Source: Niebla homalea | Taxonomy: Eukaryota; Ascomycota; Lecanoromycetes; Lecanorales; Ramalinaceae | NCBI GenBank assembly: GCA_019925105.1 | Contig: JAHGAU010000013.1 | Coordinates: forward strand, 1-64,000 | Direction of reading: 5' to 3' | DNA: 64,000 bases | Part shown: positions 26,575-37,960 of the stretch, piece after piece | Position numbering within the stretch: the stretch's first letter is position 1 | Layout: each line of letters starts with the position of its first letter | Made by a program: the position numbers and the translations under genes | The notes under the pieces: generated by a model | Seen by the model: the letters and a program-made list of their open reading frames with translations, nothing else | What the model was told of the DNA's origin: nothing | Databases searched by the model: none

Positions 26575-26960
26575 ACTTATTACTTTTATTAATAATTAAG
26601 CGGGTAATATTTCGGAGAGATTATTTATCGATTTCTCGGACGGCCTATAATTATACTTAAATAAGTAATAAACGTTTCTATTACTTAATTTGAAGAACGA
26701 CTTATATTACGTTATATATCTTGACTTCCTTAATTTCTTTAAAACGTAAAGGCTTTATTAAACCTGCTGCTTTTATTAACGGTTAAGCAGGTAATATTTC
26801 CAAGAGATTATTTATTAACTCTTCGGACGGTTTATAATTATACCCGAATAAGTAATAAATATCTCTATTACTTAGTTTAAAAAGCGATTTATATTACGTT
26901 ATATATCTCGGTATCTTTAACCTTTTTAATACGTAAAGGCTATATTATAAGGAGCTTATT
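26575..26960 (+). repeat. 187-bp tandem repeat, two units
   Basis: Two head-to-tail units share landmarks 187 bases apart: C(A/G)GGTAATATTT begins at 26,601 and at 26,788, each followed by AGAGATTATTTAT and, later, TATATTACGTTATATATCT. 187 is not a multiple of three, so one frame cannot continue through both units. The right arm has three units. Confidence 0.85.
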
Positions 26961-26999
26961 ATCTTTAATTATAACGGCGATTATTTATTACTTTAAGAA

Positions 27000-27560
27000 G
27001 TAAGATTTTATAACGATTTTAATATTTTTATATTTAATAATTAATAAAGAAATACTGGAGAATATTAATGCCGGTACTGGTATTAATGCTGGACGCAGAA
27101 TAAGGGAAAGGGAAAAAACTTATAATAGTGGTACCGTCTCGCATTTAATAGTTAACTCTATAAGAAATAATTTCTTATACGGCTTAAATTAATTACGCTT
27201 TTTTTAAATAAAAGTAACCGCTTTATAATTTAATAGCGTTTAAATACTGTCAAACTTAATTATACGGAAAGTTATACTCAATATAAACTCTTAAGATCTA
27301 TTACGGATAAAGGACGATTTTATTTATATTTATTAAAAAGTCCGTTATAATAACTCAACTTTACTTTATTAGGTATTATTAGCGTAAATAATTCCAGCTA
27401 TATAAGCCCTTAAAGATGATCCCAATTTAATAAGAGTTAATCCATAACTCAAAGTAAAGCAGTATAAATAAAGTTATTCCTTTTTAAACCGACTAAACCA
27501 CATAAGGCCGATTTTTAGCCGGAGCGGGTTAGTGAGCTGAAAACAGCCCCTGTTTTACCA
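27000..27560 (+). pseudogene. Gypsy-like pol fragment, left copy, integrase end lost
   Basis: A + frame near 27,030-27,230 reads LIINKEILEN, GTGINAGRRIREREKTY and SHLIVNSIRNNFLYGLN. The right arm's minus strand (40,346-40,546) has LIINKRILEK, GNRVKERAY and SYLIINSIKDSFLYNLN, so the peptide is kept with an in-frame length difference. Downstream (27,474-27,560) the text reads FLFKPTKPHKADF and PERVSELKTAP, matching 40,030-40,114. The Gypsy integrase C-terminus that follows in the right copy is not readable here: similarity fades after about 27,585. Assignment to Gypsy rests on the right copy. Confidence 0.55.
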
Positions 27561-27585
27561 AGACGTAAATTATTATATAAAAATA

Positions 27586-28590
27586 AAACGTAAATTAAGT
27601 ACCGCTTTTTACTTATAAACGGATAATTAAATAAAGCGTTAAAATTAAGGTTTTAAATAATATTTAAAGACCTTTATTAATCCTAAATAAACGAATTAAA
27701 TAGGATTACTCCCTTTAACCGAATTTACTTATATAAATTCAGAATATTTAACTTTAAATTATGGTTTTTCTATAATAATATATAGTTATAATTTAAATAT
27801 TTATTTTAAACCTAAAATAAAATTATTAAAAAAAGATACGTATAATAAAAGATAAGGTTAAAATTAATTTTAAAATATAATTAATATTAGCGGATTAATA
27901 ATACCGTATTATTAAATTAACTTAAAAAACGTATAATAAGAAATACAAGTTAAAATTATATAACGTTAATAATTAATAATATTAAATATTAAAAACTTAC
28001 GTTTTAATTTATAAGACCCTTTAAAATTAATAATAAAATTAAAACGTAAATATACCGCCTATTCTTCTTTATTATTTATTAAATTTGTTTTATTATTTAT
28101 ATTTTTCTTTTAAAGCCTTATTATATTTACGTTAATAATTAAACGGCGGAAACTATAATATAAATATTTAAATTAATTAATAATTAAAAGGAATAAGTAG
28201 TTAAAGAAATTATTAATAAGGTTAAGAATAAAAAGGGCGTTTAATATTAAGTTAAGTAAATTATTTAAAGCCTTAAATATAATTAATAAGTATTAAAAAC
28301 GGACTTAAAGTATTCTTAAGAATTACGGGAATAATATAATAAAATAATACGGAATAAAAAAAGACGTAAATAAGGTTATACTACCGCGACGGCGGAAGTT
28401 ATATATATAATTAATAGTTATATATATAATTAATATTATAATTATTTAGCCCTTATACGTTATCCTTCTGTAAGATTATTAAAGTTTAAACTTTAATTAA
28501 TAACTTTACTTATTACGGGTACTATACGCGTAAATAAGTTAACGTTATAAAGGCGATTATCTTTATTATAATATTATAGTTAATAAAAGT
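27586..28590. other. loop sequence, degraded, unrecognised
   Basis: RIP-mutated DNA between the end of the left arm and an LTR-like fragment. A few bases (ATTAAGTACCGCTT near 27,594-27,607) still resemble the Gypsy tail of the other arm. A TATA-rich repeat of TTAATAGTTATATATATAA type lies near 28,405-28,435. No gene is recognised. Confidence 0.45.
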
Positions 28591-28596
28591 AACTTT

Positions 28597-28687
28597 TGTC
28601 GAAATCCAAGGAGAGCGCCAAGAGATATCACGTGATCTAGTCACGTAACCTGCAAGACTTATATATAACGCAGGAGGTAAAATAACA
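28597..28687 (+). repeat. low-RIP LTR-like fragment with CACGTG boxes
   Basis: A sharply less-mutated 91-base segment begins TGTCGAAATCC and ends AATAACA, so it has TG...CA ends. It holds ATCACGTGAT at 28,627-28,636, TCACGTAACC (a CACGTGACC box after one RIP change) at 28,641-28,650, and a TATA-like CTTATATATAAC at 28,659-28,670. CACGTGA boxes with a TATA element are common in fungal Gypsy LTRs. No 5-bp flanking duplication and no second copy is visible, so it may be a solo or truncated LTR. Confidence 0.5.
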
Positions 28688-28699
28688 GAGTCCCGGATT

Positions 28700-28809
28700 T
28701 AACGTTGGATATAATAATTTTACTTAATCGGGTTAACGCGGAATTCTTAGACTTAATTAAATCTTTTAAATAGATTAAATTAACCAATTAATACCTCTTA
28801 ATTTTAATA
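28700..28809 (+). repeat. putative 5' LTR remnant of the plus-strand Copia
   Basis: The sequence directly before the primer site starts near CGTTGGATATAATAA and ends TTTTAATA. This fits a short TGTTGGA...CA Copia LTR after RIP. No 3' partner survives, so its left boundary is uncertain. Confidence 0.4.
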
Positions 28810-28823
28810 GGTTATAAGCCCGG
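28810..28823 (+). other. primer-binding site, initiator tRNA-Met half
   Basis: GGTTATAAGCCCGG equals the complement of the initiator tRNA-Met anticodon arm (CCGGGCTCATAACC) after one RIP change (TGA to TAA). Copia elements that prime from the internal half of this tRNA have this site just after the 5' LTR. The same 14 bases occur in the Copia at 61,313-61,326. Confidence 0.75.
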
Positions 28824-30920
28824 AAGGCGTTCTCCGGGTTTAATTAAATATATTTAAGTGCCTATATAATTTTAATAATACTTTAATAGGTTTAATACCG
28901 GCTTTATTAGCCTAGGACTTTACCAATTTAATATTTTTCCCAGCCCGTAAAGTTATAATTTTCCTTTTTAATTGATATAATAACTTTTAAATTACGGGTT
29001 TAACCCGGTATATTAATAATCGATAATACCTTATAATATATAAAAGCCTTAAAATATATATAAGCTTAATTATAACTGCCTTATTATCGTAAACTTAAAA
29101 TACTTAAATCCCTTTATAATATAAAGATTTTTAAAGTATAGGGATTATAATTAACGATTTTAATAAAATTATTACCCCGGGGATAATTATATATATACGT
29201 AATTACCTGTATTTTAACGAGAAAATTTTAATTTTAACTTTAATATACTTAACCTTAAAAGAAATTTTTTAAAAGTAAATAATAATTCTTATAAACTTAA
29301 TACTTTACTTAACGGAAATTACTTATTATATATATTATTATTAATTATATTTATTATAAGCTTATTTCTTTAAGTTTAAACCTTTAATTATTAAAAAGGT
29401 TTAAAACGTATATATTATTATTTATTTATATATATAGATTTATCTTAAAATAATTAATTTAATTTATAATTTTAATTATAAGTACTTTCTATTATATAAT
29501 AATAAAGATTAACTTTTATTATCCTTTAAGAAAATAAATTCTTAAGGAAGGTTTTATAAAAAACTTTATATCATTATATTATTATTTAAGTTAAATATTA
29601 GGCCCGTTAATACCTAATTAAAGCTTACTTAAAACTTTATTAAGGATAATAATACCGAAAATTCCTTTTCCGTATTATTATTAAGGTCCCAAAATAGGTC
29701 CGTATGGAGTTATTCCTTTTTATAATTATTAATAACCGAAAAGGCCAAATAATATAAAAGGCTCCGTTTTCGCCCTTTATTAAGGGTATTAAATATTTTA
29801 CTTTCTATAAATAATCTAGAATAACGTAAGTTACTTAGAATCTTTAAATACGATTTCTTTTATTACCGTTTATTTTTTAAGAAAGAACGGCTCCTTAAAG
29901 AATAATAATACTTAATTTAAATTAAAATAATCTCTCTTTTATTTTAAACTATTTTTTTAATAAATCCAAAATAGAAATCCCTTTAAATATTAATATTAAG
30001 CTTTTTAATTACGTTATTTATTCCTTTACCCAAAATAATTAAGGAACTTTATATTAAAGTTTACGGATTATTTATTTATATTCTTAAATTTAAAAGCTTT
30101 AAAGGTTTTTAAAATTAAGTATATAAAATAAAACGTATTTTTATTTAAGCTTAATATTAAAGCTATATTTAAATTAATAAATAAATTAAACTTATTAAAG
30201 AGGATAAAAAAAACTATTACGGACTAAAATTAAAAGAAACAAGAATAAAAGAAAAACTATAATTTAGCCGTGAATATTATTTAATTTTATTTAAGGTTTA
30301 TTTATATTACGGACTTTAATAATTATAAAAATATTTATAAACTTTAAAAAACTTAATTATTACCTATAAGTTAAAAGGTTTAAGGTACCTTAATAACTTA
30401 TATAATTAATTATTTTTATTAAAACTTTATTAATATAAGGACGTTTTTAATTATATAACTTAATTTAAACTTATTTATAATAATATTCTTATAATATCCT
30501 TAATTCTTAAGGTAAGTATTAATTATTTAATCTTTCTTTTTTATAAGGGTTTAAAGAAAAATATAATTAATACTTTACCCAATATACTTAAATATCTAAT
30601 TTAATTACTTAATAAGAAAAAAAAGATAATATCCTTAATATTAAGAAAACTATTAATGTTCCCGCTTATACGTTAAAGTATATTATTAATCGAGTACTTT
30701 AAATAATATATAACTTTATATTTAGCCGCGATAACGTAATATATATCGTTAAAACCTATTTAATAAATTAACTCTTAAGATTAAATCCCGGGGCTTGAAT
30801 TATTACGATTAAACCGTAAAAGGATATAGTAAAAGGACCGGATAAAGTTTAAACTTAACGGTTAATAAAGTATTATACCTTTTACCGTATTAATTTTTAT
30901 ACCGCCGGTATTTATAATTA
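28824..30920 (+). pseudogene. Copia gag relic with zinc knuckle
   Basis: This is the nucleocapsid region of the + strand Copia. The N-terminal two thirds is too mutated to align. The end is diagnostic: at 30,874-30,915 the codons read Y-T-F-Y-R-I-N-F-Y-T-A-G-I-Y. Each Tyr codon (TAT/TAC) sits exactly where a CX2CX4HX4C zinc knuckle needs Cys (TGT/TGC) or His (CAT), and each is one RIP transition away. A Lys/Asn/Gly/Ser-rich linker follows (30,920-31,040), as is usual between gag and protease. Gag would package element RNA in cytoplasmic particles. This copy cannot be translated because of many TAA/TAG. Confidence 0.7.
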
Positions 30921-31039
30921 AAAGAATAATAATAAAGGTAATAATAAAGGTAGAAACAATAAAAGTAAAGATCGTTTTTTAGGTAGCGATAATAATAAGG
31001 ATAAAAAGAAATCTGGTAAGTCGGATAATAAACATATTT

Positions 31040-31710
31040 ATAATAGTTCTCCTAAGGTATATATTATTACTTAAGAGGCGTTTTTAGCCGAATTAATTAT
31101 TAAGAAATAAGCTTTAAATAACGTTTATTCCTAGTATTTAATTCGGGATAAAACCGTATTTATTAATTATTATATTATGGCCGTTAATAAAGCCGCTATT
31201 ATAAATAAACTTAAGGGATACCTTAAGCCGGTAGGCTTAAGTACTATTAAAGTTTATTATAAGGTTAATAATATAAAAAAGACTTTATAACTTTTTAACG
31301 TTCTTTATATTCCGGACGCGTTAATTAACTTAATTTCTTAAGGTTAATTAATTCGGAGTAAATATTCTTTAAAACTTATCTTTAAGGATAAACTACTTAA
31401 TATTTAAATTAATAAAAAGTATATTACCGTTTAAATATAATTAAATAACCTTTTTTATCTTACTTTCTAAAGGTTTATTAAGGCGTTTACCACGGTTTTT
31501 ATTAACCCCGACGTACCGAAAAAAAGGGATTAACTTATTCAGATAGAAGCTAAAAACGTAAAAACTAAATCTACCGTGTTTGACTTAAATGATTTTTCGC
31601 CCGGGCCTTATATTATTAATAAAGAGGTATTCGATTTATAGTATAAGCGGATAGGTTACTTAAGTGAAAATAATATTAAACGTTTTACCGGCATATTATA
31701 GGGTATAAAC
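31040..31710 (+). pseudogene. Copia protease and gag-pre-integrase relic
   Basis: The protease domain is recognised by its C-terminal signature LFNVLYIPDALINLIS at 31,289-31,336 (family form: NVLYVP...NLLS). The catalytic Asp-Ser/Thr-Gly region near 31,130-31,160 is not legible. The gag-pre-integrase domain follows at 31,566-31,710: VFDLNDFSPGPYI, then FDL*YKRIGYLSENNIKRF, where the stop is the former Trp of the LWHxRxGHxS motif. The frame is cut at 31,710 by the adjoining element. In an intact Copia this part matures the polyprotein and begins the integrase that inserts the cDNA. Confidence 0.82.
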
Positions 31711-31884
31711 TGTTGAAATGGTAGGGTGTAACTTGCTTAGTTGAGTACTATGTAAGGTGCTGAGCGATATCTATCTATGAGAAGTCCAGGAAGTAGGCTA
31801 GCCCCCTTTTGGTAATAGCCGAGGTCTTTGCCTTCTGCACTTCTGATATTCCCATTTGAGCAATAGTTTTATAACATTATAACA
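31711..31884 (-). repeat. Copia-type LTR, low RIP
   Basis: A 174-base segment starts TGTTGAAATGG and ends TTATAACA on the + strand (TG...CA on both strands), in sharp contrast to its RIP-mutated left flank. It directly follows the broken + strand Copia and precedes the 3' end of a - strand Copia pol, so it is best read as that element's 3' LTR. I find neither a 5-bp target duplication nor a second copy in the window, so a solo LTR of another family remains possible. Confidence 0.65.
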
Positions 31885-32019
31885 CCATATTACCTATTAA
31901 GTAAGGAGTAAAAGCTTTTACTGGAACTGTATTACCGTAATAAGGGGTATATCCACCCTAACTCTAATAGTAAAGGATATATCTATTTATCCTAAAACGT
32001 TAGTAAAAGTGTAGTATTA

Positions 32020-32880
32020 ATTATTCTAATCCTAAATAATTTCTGAATTTAAGAAAGCCGTCTTTTAGTAACGGCTTTATAAAGCTATTAGCTACCATAT
32101 CCCCGGTAGGATAGTATATAAGCTCCATTTATTTATTAACCATATATTCCTAAAGAAAGTAGTATTTAATATATATATACTTTATCTTTAAGTGATTTAT
32201 AGGGTCTTTTATTAATATAATTGCTCCTTAATTATTATAAAAAATTACCGTAATAAGGGTAAAAGCCTTAATATCAGGTTTAAGTTAAGTAAGAAGAACA
32301 TAATTCTATATAATATCCTTATTCTTAAGGGCCGGTAATACTATTAAATTTAGGGTAATTTTGGTAAGTTAAACTAACAATTATTTAAGCTAAATCGCTT
32401 CTTTAATAACGTTATATTGTCTTACGTATTCAGCCTTATAAATAAATAAGGCTATAGTTAATTAACGTTTTAAAAACCAGTTAATAGCTGTATTTCCCAG
32501 GTTAAAGGTATACCCGGAAATGGACCGGCGTATTTATAGGTTACCGGCGTAATTTAAGTCCATATAACCATTAAGGGGCTTCAGAAAACCTTGAAAGATA
32601 AGCTTTAGGGAGACTATACTACGGAGGTAACGGAAGATCTTCTTAATGGCTGTTTAATACCCTTCATTAAGGTTAAACGCGTAACGTAATACCACCGATA
32701 CCGTATAGGCTATATTAGGTTTGGTACTCCTTATTAACCGGTTCGAGACGGACACCTACGTCCATAACGATAGCCATACCGTTGCCCTTAAAAAGAGGAT
32801 TATTACATATATTGAATTAAGTAAGGACCTATTTAACGTAGCTCTTTTAACTAAGAATTAAGGTTCGATTTTATCGATTA
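32020..32880 (-). pseudogene. Copia RNase H and pol C-terminus relic
   Basis: Reading from 32,880 down, the minus strand shows the start of RNase H, then TIALFIYKAEYV (about 32,460-32,425, family LSTTEAEY), VIKEAI*LK (family ATKEAIWL, Trp lost), NNQGAIILIKDPI (DNQGAIxLxKNP), IKHIDIKYYFL (TKHIDIRYHF), MELIYYPTRDMVAN and FIKPLL (TKPL), ending LKFRNYLGLE near 32,035. The region 32,420-32,820 retains more TG/CA than its flanks. RNase H would remove the RNA strand during cDNA synthesis. The order and spacing fit the family well. The frame carries several RIP stops. Confidence 0.88.
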
Positions 32881-33480
32881 CGGGTAATACTTATGCTTAA
32901 GTATTAACTATATAGGCCCAGATCGGACATCTTAAACTTTTTATTTAATTAAACCTTTAAGTCGGTAAAAACCCGTTTATTAATTCTTATTATTAGGATA
33001 TTATCGATATATATAATAACGATAATATTAATATCCGGGTTTAGGAATACGCTATAGTTTTTATTAATATAATAACAATTAAGTTTCTTAAAGAATATAA
33101 AGAGGTATTAATATTAAATCTGGGATAATTATTTAAGCCTATAAAAAGCTTTATTTAATAGGTAAATATGTTTTAAATTATTATTAAAGCTTATTAATTA
33201 ATAAATATAAATCTTTTTAAAGATATCTTTATAAAAAAATATTATTTTAACGTCTATTTACTTAATTTTCAAGTTATATATAACCGTTATAATAAAGAGG
33301 GCCTTATAACTTATAAGCTTAATAACCGTTATAAAAATATTAAAAAAGTTTAAATTTTCTTTTTATTAAAAGTTACGGATTACCTATTTAGCCTTATACC
33401 TGGTAATATTACCGTCTAGTTTACGTTTATATTTATAAACTTATTTATTATTTAATACGTTAATACCAGGAGGTAGATTT
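32880..33480 (-). pseudogene. Copia reverse transcriptase relic
   Basis: On the minus strand, YKAKQVIRNFQQK (about 33,400-33,360) corresponds to the KARLVARGxxQ start. KALYRLK and WYQYLFIF-like sequence follow near 33,140, then FLNPDINIIVIIYIDNILI (about 33,050-32,990). The catalytic Y-V-D-D box is Y-I-D-N here (codons at 33,000-33,011), so the second Asp is lost through a G to A change. The segment matches the usual spacing from N-terminal RT motif to YxDD. It is inactive by both catalytic loss and stops. Confidence 0.85.
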
Positions 33481-35340
33481 ATTAAGACCTAGGTTTTATT
33501 CTTCTTTAAGGATTTAACTTTATTTTCTATAATAAGCTTTTACTTTATTTTACGGTATATATCCTTTATAATTTATATATAAATTATAGGCTCCGTATAA
33601 TCCGTAAGAATTACGGTTATAAGATATATAAACGTTAATTAAGAGCCGGCGGCTTAATAATTAAAGTCCCGGTAACATTAATAATTTAAGGATTATATTT
33701 TAATTACATAAACTTAAATAAATAAATCTAAAGATTCAATAAGTTCTTTTAAAAATAAATAATAATATAAAATAGAATTATAGGGATCAGGTAAGCCTAA
33801 ATTTAAGTCTATAGGGATATATATATCCGGAAATTCTTTTATAATATTATTATTGAAAGTAAATAAAAATAAAATAAATAAATTATTCTTATTAATATTT
33901 TCCTTAATAATTATAGGTTTTAAGGTTATACGGGACTTAAATTACCTATTAAATATAAGTTCGGTTATATCCTTAATAATAATATTATCGGTTTTATTTA
34001 TAATATCTATAATATAAAAACCTTAAATAATAATAATAACTAACTTGTTATCTATATTTTCATTATTATCGAAACGTATCCGTTTTAATAATAATTAGAA
34101 ATCTACAGTAACTATCTCTCCTTATTTCGGTATTAAATAATAAACCGGTAAGGGGTTATCGGCCTTACGTTTAGGCTAAACGGCCTTATCTTTTAGCCAC
34201 TTAACGTAATTATAACGTTAAACCCGGCCATTTAATATAAGTATTTTATAAACGTAATAACCCTGGCCATTTAATATAAGTATTTTATAAACGTAATAAC
34301 CCTTAAAGCCGATAAAACGTTTTTTAACGGCCTTAATTTAAAATTTTATTTAATTTATACCCAGAAGCTTACGCTTTTAATATATACCGCGTTATTTAAC
34401 CCTTTTAATAAAAGATTAATTAAGTTTCTTAAGATTTATAGTTTAATTCGGTACGTTATAAGTATTTATAAATATTATATTATATATAAAGGCCACTATA
34501 ATAATAAATTCGGTAATAAGAATACGCAATAAACTATTATTTAATAGCATTATATAGGCTTAAATAATAAAGATTTAATTTATTTATTTAGAAATACCGT
34601 TTTATTAAGGGTTATAAAATACCGTAAATTCCTACCGAATCTTTTTAACGTATTATTAATTATTAAATTAAAAGCCGTTATATATATTATTATCGTCGGT
34701 ATATAAACGGTAGATAAAGCGGTTTAAACAATAAATTCTCTTTATATAACCTTAAAAGGCTTTAAGAACCATTTTATATAAAGAGTTTAATAGTAAAACT
34801 ATATAAATAACTTTTATAACGTTTTTAATAAAAATAATAACCTATTTATAATCGGCTTTTATATTATTAATAAAATTAATTAAATCGGAATAAATAAACT
34901 TATTTTAATAAATACCAGGCTTAATATAACTTTTACTTAACTTAAGCTTTATTTATATCTTTATATAAATAATATACTTATAGTCTTTTAATAAATTTAA
35001 TAAGTTAAAGAAATTAATACCGATTATTATTTCCGGTAAAAACTTAATATTTTACTCCCCTATATACCCCGTTATTTTATATTAAGATTTTAAGGCTTCT
35101 TAATTTACGGGAATAATATATAGGGTTACGGGTATTAAATTATTAATAACTTTAATATAGACTTTAAGGAAATAAAAAATTACCGGTAAAAGTTTTATAA
35201 AAATACCGTTATAATTAATAAATATACTTAAATCCTATAGGTTATTATTTTATTTAAGGGGATAACCAACTTATTATAGCTATCCGGGGTTAATAAGATT
35301 AAAGATATTATTAAAAATAAAAAAAACGTTATAAATAATT
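33480..35340 (-). pseudogene. Copia integrase and integrase-RT spacer relic
   Basis: The integrase lies between protease and RT. Its C-terminal tail is the clearest part: YYVYKILILNGRV and YNYVKWLKDKAV (about 34,300-34,180) match the GYYVY...VKWLED region that ends Copia integrases. NNTLKRFGRNL lies near 34,650-34,620. The DDE core (34,700-35,300) is too mutated for me to place the three acidic residues. A 39-bp in-frame duplication lies in the tail (separate entry). The stretch 33,480-33,900 is the poorly conserved spacer before RT. Confidence 0.65.
34226..34303 (-). repeat. 39-bp in-frame tandem duplication
   Basis: GGCCATTTAATATAAGTA... starts at 34,226 and again at 34,265, identical for 38 of 39 positions by eye. 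The unit is 13 codons and duplicates part of the integrase tail (YKILILNG). Confidence 0.9.
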
Positions 35341-35559
35341 AAATTACGGACGCCTTTATTAAATTAATATAGGATTTTAACGATTCCAATATAAATAATA
35401 TTCCTCCCCCCGGAAAAACCTTTAATAATAATAAACTTAAAAAGGAACTTCCTATAAATAAAGATATAGCTATTATTAACGATATAATTTATATAGCCGG
35501 TATTAAAGATATAGGTAATAAAAGCAGATATATTTATAATTAAATATACTTAATAATCC

Positions 35560-35560
<1 letters not shown>
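35340..35560 (-). pseudogene. Copia aspartic protease relic
   Basis: The minus strand reads FNTGYINYI at about 35,510-35,480 (codons for N-T-G at 35,493-35,504), followed by KGFSGG (35,420-35,400), the interruption-prone middle, and IIYNVFFIFNNIFNLINPG (about 35,345-35,285). The family form is a catalytic D-T/S-G with Cys/Ala then His, a V-x-G-x-G turn, and a NVLxVPxxPxNLISxGQL end. All fit, with the catalytic Asp changed to Asn by a RIP-type G to A. The enzyme would cut Gag-Pol into its mature parts. Confidence 0.82.
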
Positions 35561-36897
<1,337 letters not shown>

Positions 36898-37680
36898 TTA
36901 ACTTAAAGGTTAAAGAGATCTATATCGCTAAAAAGCGACGGGATTATAATAAATAATATTAAGCCCTTAAATAAGGATAATTTAAATAATAATAATAATA
37001 AATAGTACTTTAAATTATTATCCTTTGAAATTACGGCTTTCTTAAATAATATATATATAAAACGGAATATCTTATAAAATAAACGGTAACAAACCTAGAG
37101 TTTCTTTTTACTTAATAAGAACCGTAATTTAAAGGTTAATAATAAATAATAGAGCTTTTTAATCTTAACGGACCGTTTAAGATATAAAGCTTATAGAATA
37201 TATATAATACGCCGGGTAAGGGAACGTTATTTAAGGATAAATAGTTTAATTACGGGCTAAAATAATAGAACGTATAAATTAAAATAATCTATATATTCTT
37301 AATAATAGTAAAGATCTTAATAAAGAGCCCCTGGAAATGGAGCTATAATTAATTTAAACCTTAATAATTTTTAATAAAGAAAATAGAGCTTTAAAAGTAA
37401 GCATTTTACTTCTTTTTATACTTAAACTTTAATACGGTAATTAAAATAAAATTTAGTATAAAGCTGGAATAATAATAACTTAAACTAAATAGTTAATTTA
37501 ATCGAGAAATTAAATATATATAATAGTAGGCTTTATAGGCCGCTTTAATCGTTTTAATAATAAATAAACGTTTCCTTTTATTCTTTAAGGGTATTAACGC
37601 GTTTATTAAGGATCCGCCGATTTAACGGCCCTATAGGTATTACTATACCCTTATAACGTATGCGTAAATCGGTATATAAG
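36898..37680. other. degraded sequence between microsatellite and low-RIP island
   Basis: Both strands give RIP-broken frames. The + strand reads RMRKSVYKVIIPYGLRINNG near 37,655-37,715, running into the island. There is no Copia leader, LTR or primer site matching the neighbouring element. A conserved-looking spot, GAGCCCCTGGAAATGGAG, lies at 37,325-37,342. Function not recognised. Confidence 0.45.
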
Positions 37681-37689
37681 GTTATTATA

Positions 37690-37960
37690 CCTTATGGTCT
37701 ACGTATAAATAATGGTTTCAGGCTGGATAACGTCCCAGCCTTCTTATTTTCTATCCTAGCCTCCTTATTTTTAGGTGGCTAAGTGTTAAGCCAGACGTAT
37801 GCCTAAAGCTTGAGGGTAGTATGGTAATATGAAATGTATATATAGCCTTAATAAATGGTATATTTGGTAAGTAGATTAATTGCTGAAGAAGTAGAAGGAA
37901 AAGTGGGAAGGATAAGTATTAAGTATTCCTATAGCCTAGTTACGCTAGGGTTATAAAATA
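37690..37960. other. low-RIP island, possible unrelated LTR or MITE
   Basis: About 270 bases keep many TG/CA steps and contrast sharply with the surroundings. It contains a short inverted repeat (GGCTGG...CCAGCC at 37,721-37,740), TGTTAAGCCAGACG at 37,784, a TATA-like GTATATATAGCC (37,838-37,849), AATAAA (37,850-37,855) and a GCCTAG...CTAGG inverted repeat near its right end. These are promoter/poly(A)-like features of an LTR, but no primer site, target duplication or second copy supports it. Confidence 0.4.

Larger units (their letters stand above)
10271..27585 (+). repeat. left arm of giant imperfect palindrome
   Basis: This arm reads as the reverse complement of 40,000-64,000. Anchors (left to right partner, sum): 10,301 to 63,977 (74,278); 11,560 to 62,718 (74,278); 12,744 to 61,535 (74,279); then, inside the Copia present only in the right arm, 15,542 to 52,135 (67,677); 16,142 to 51,580 (67,722); 20,451 to 47,335 (67,786); 23,691 to 44,094 (67,785); 27,551 to 40,031 (67,582). 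The constant sums over kilobases show few indels. Most mismatches seen are C/T or G/A, as expected if the arms were once nearly identical and then suffered RIP independently. The outer limit is set only by the end of the window. Confidence 0.93.
28700..31710 (+). mobile_element. truncated Ty1/Copia element, plus strand
   Basis: A 5'-truncated or LTR-degraded Copia carries, in order, a primer site (28,810-28,823), a gag region with a zinc knuckle (30,874-30,915), a protease domain and the gag-pre-integrase region. It stops abruptly at 31,710, where an LTR of an oppositely oriented Copia begins. Its integrase, RT, RNase H and 3' LTR are not found in the window. It is dead through RIP. Confidence 0.8.

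Noticed and set aside
26575..26960. CRISPR-like or satellite array
   Set aside because: Two or three long 187-bp units without spacers, inside a transposon relic, in a fungal genome; neither CRISPR nor a true satellite.
31885..31960. Polypurine tract of the minus-strand Copia next to its LTR
   Set aside because: The bases next to the LTR on the element strand (GGTAATATGG) are not a clear purine run, so no site is annotated.
37690..37960. 5' LTR of the minus-strand Copia at 31.7-36.9 kb
   Set aside because: It shares no sequence with the 31,711-31,884 LTR, and no initiator tRNA-Met site lies next to it.
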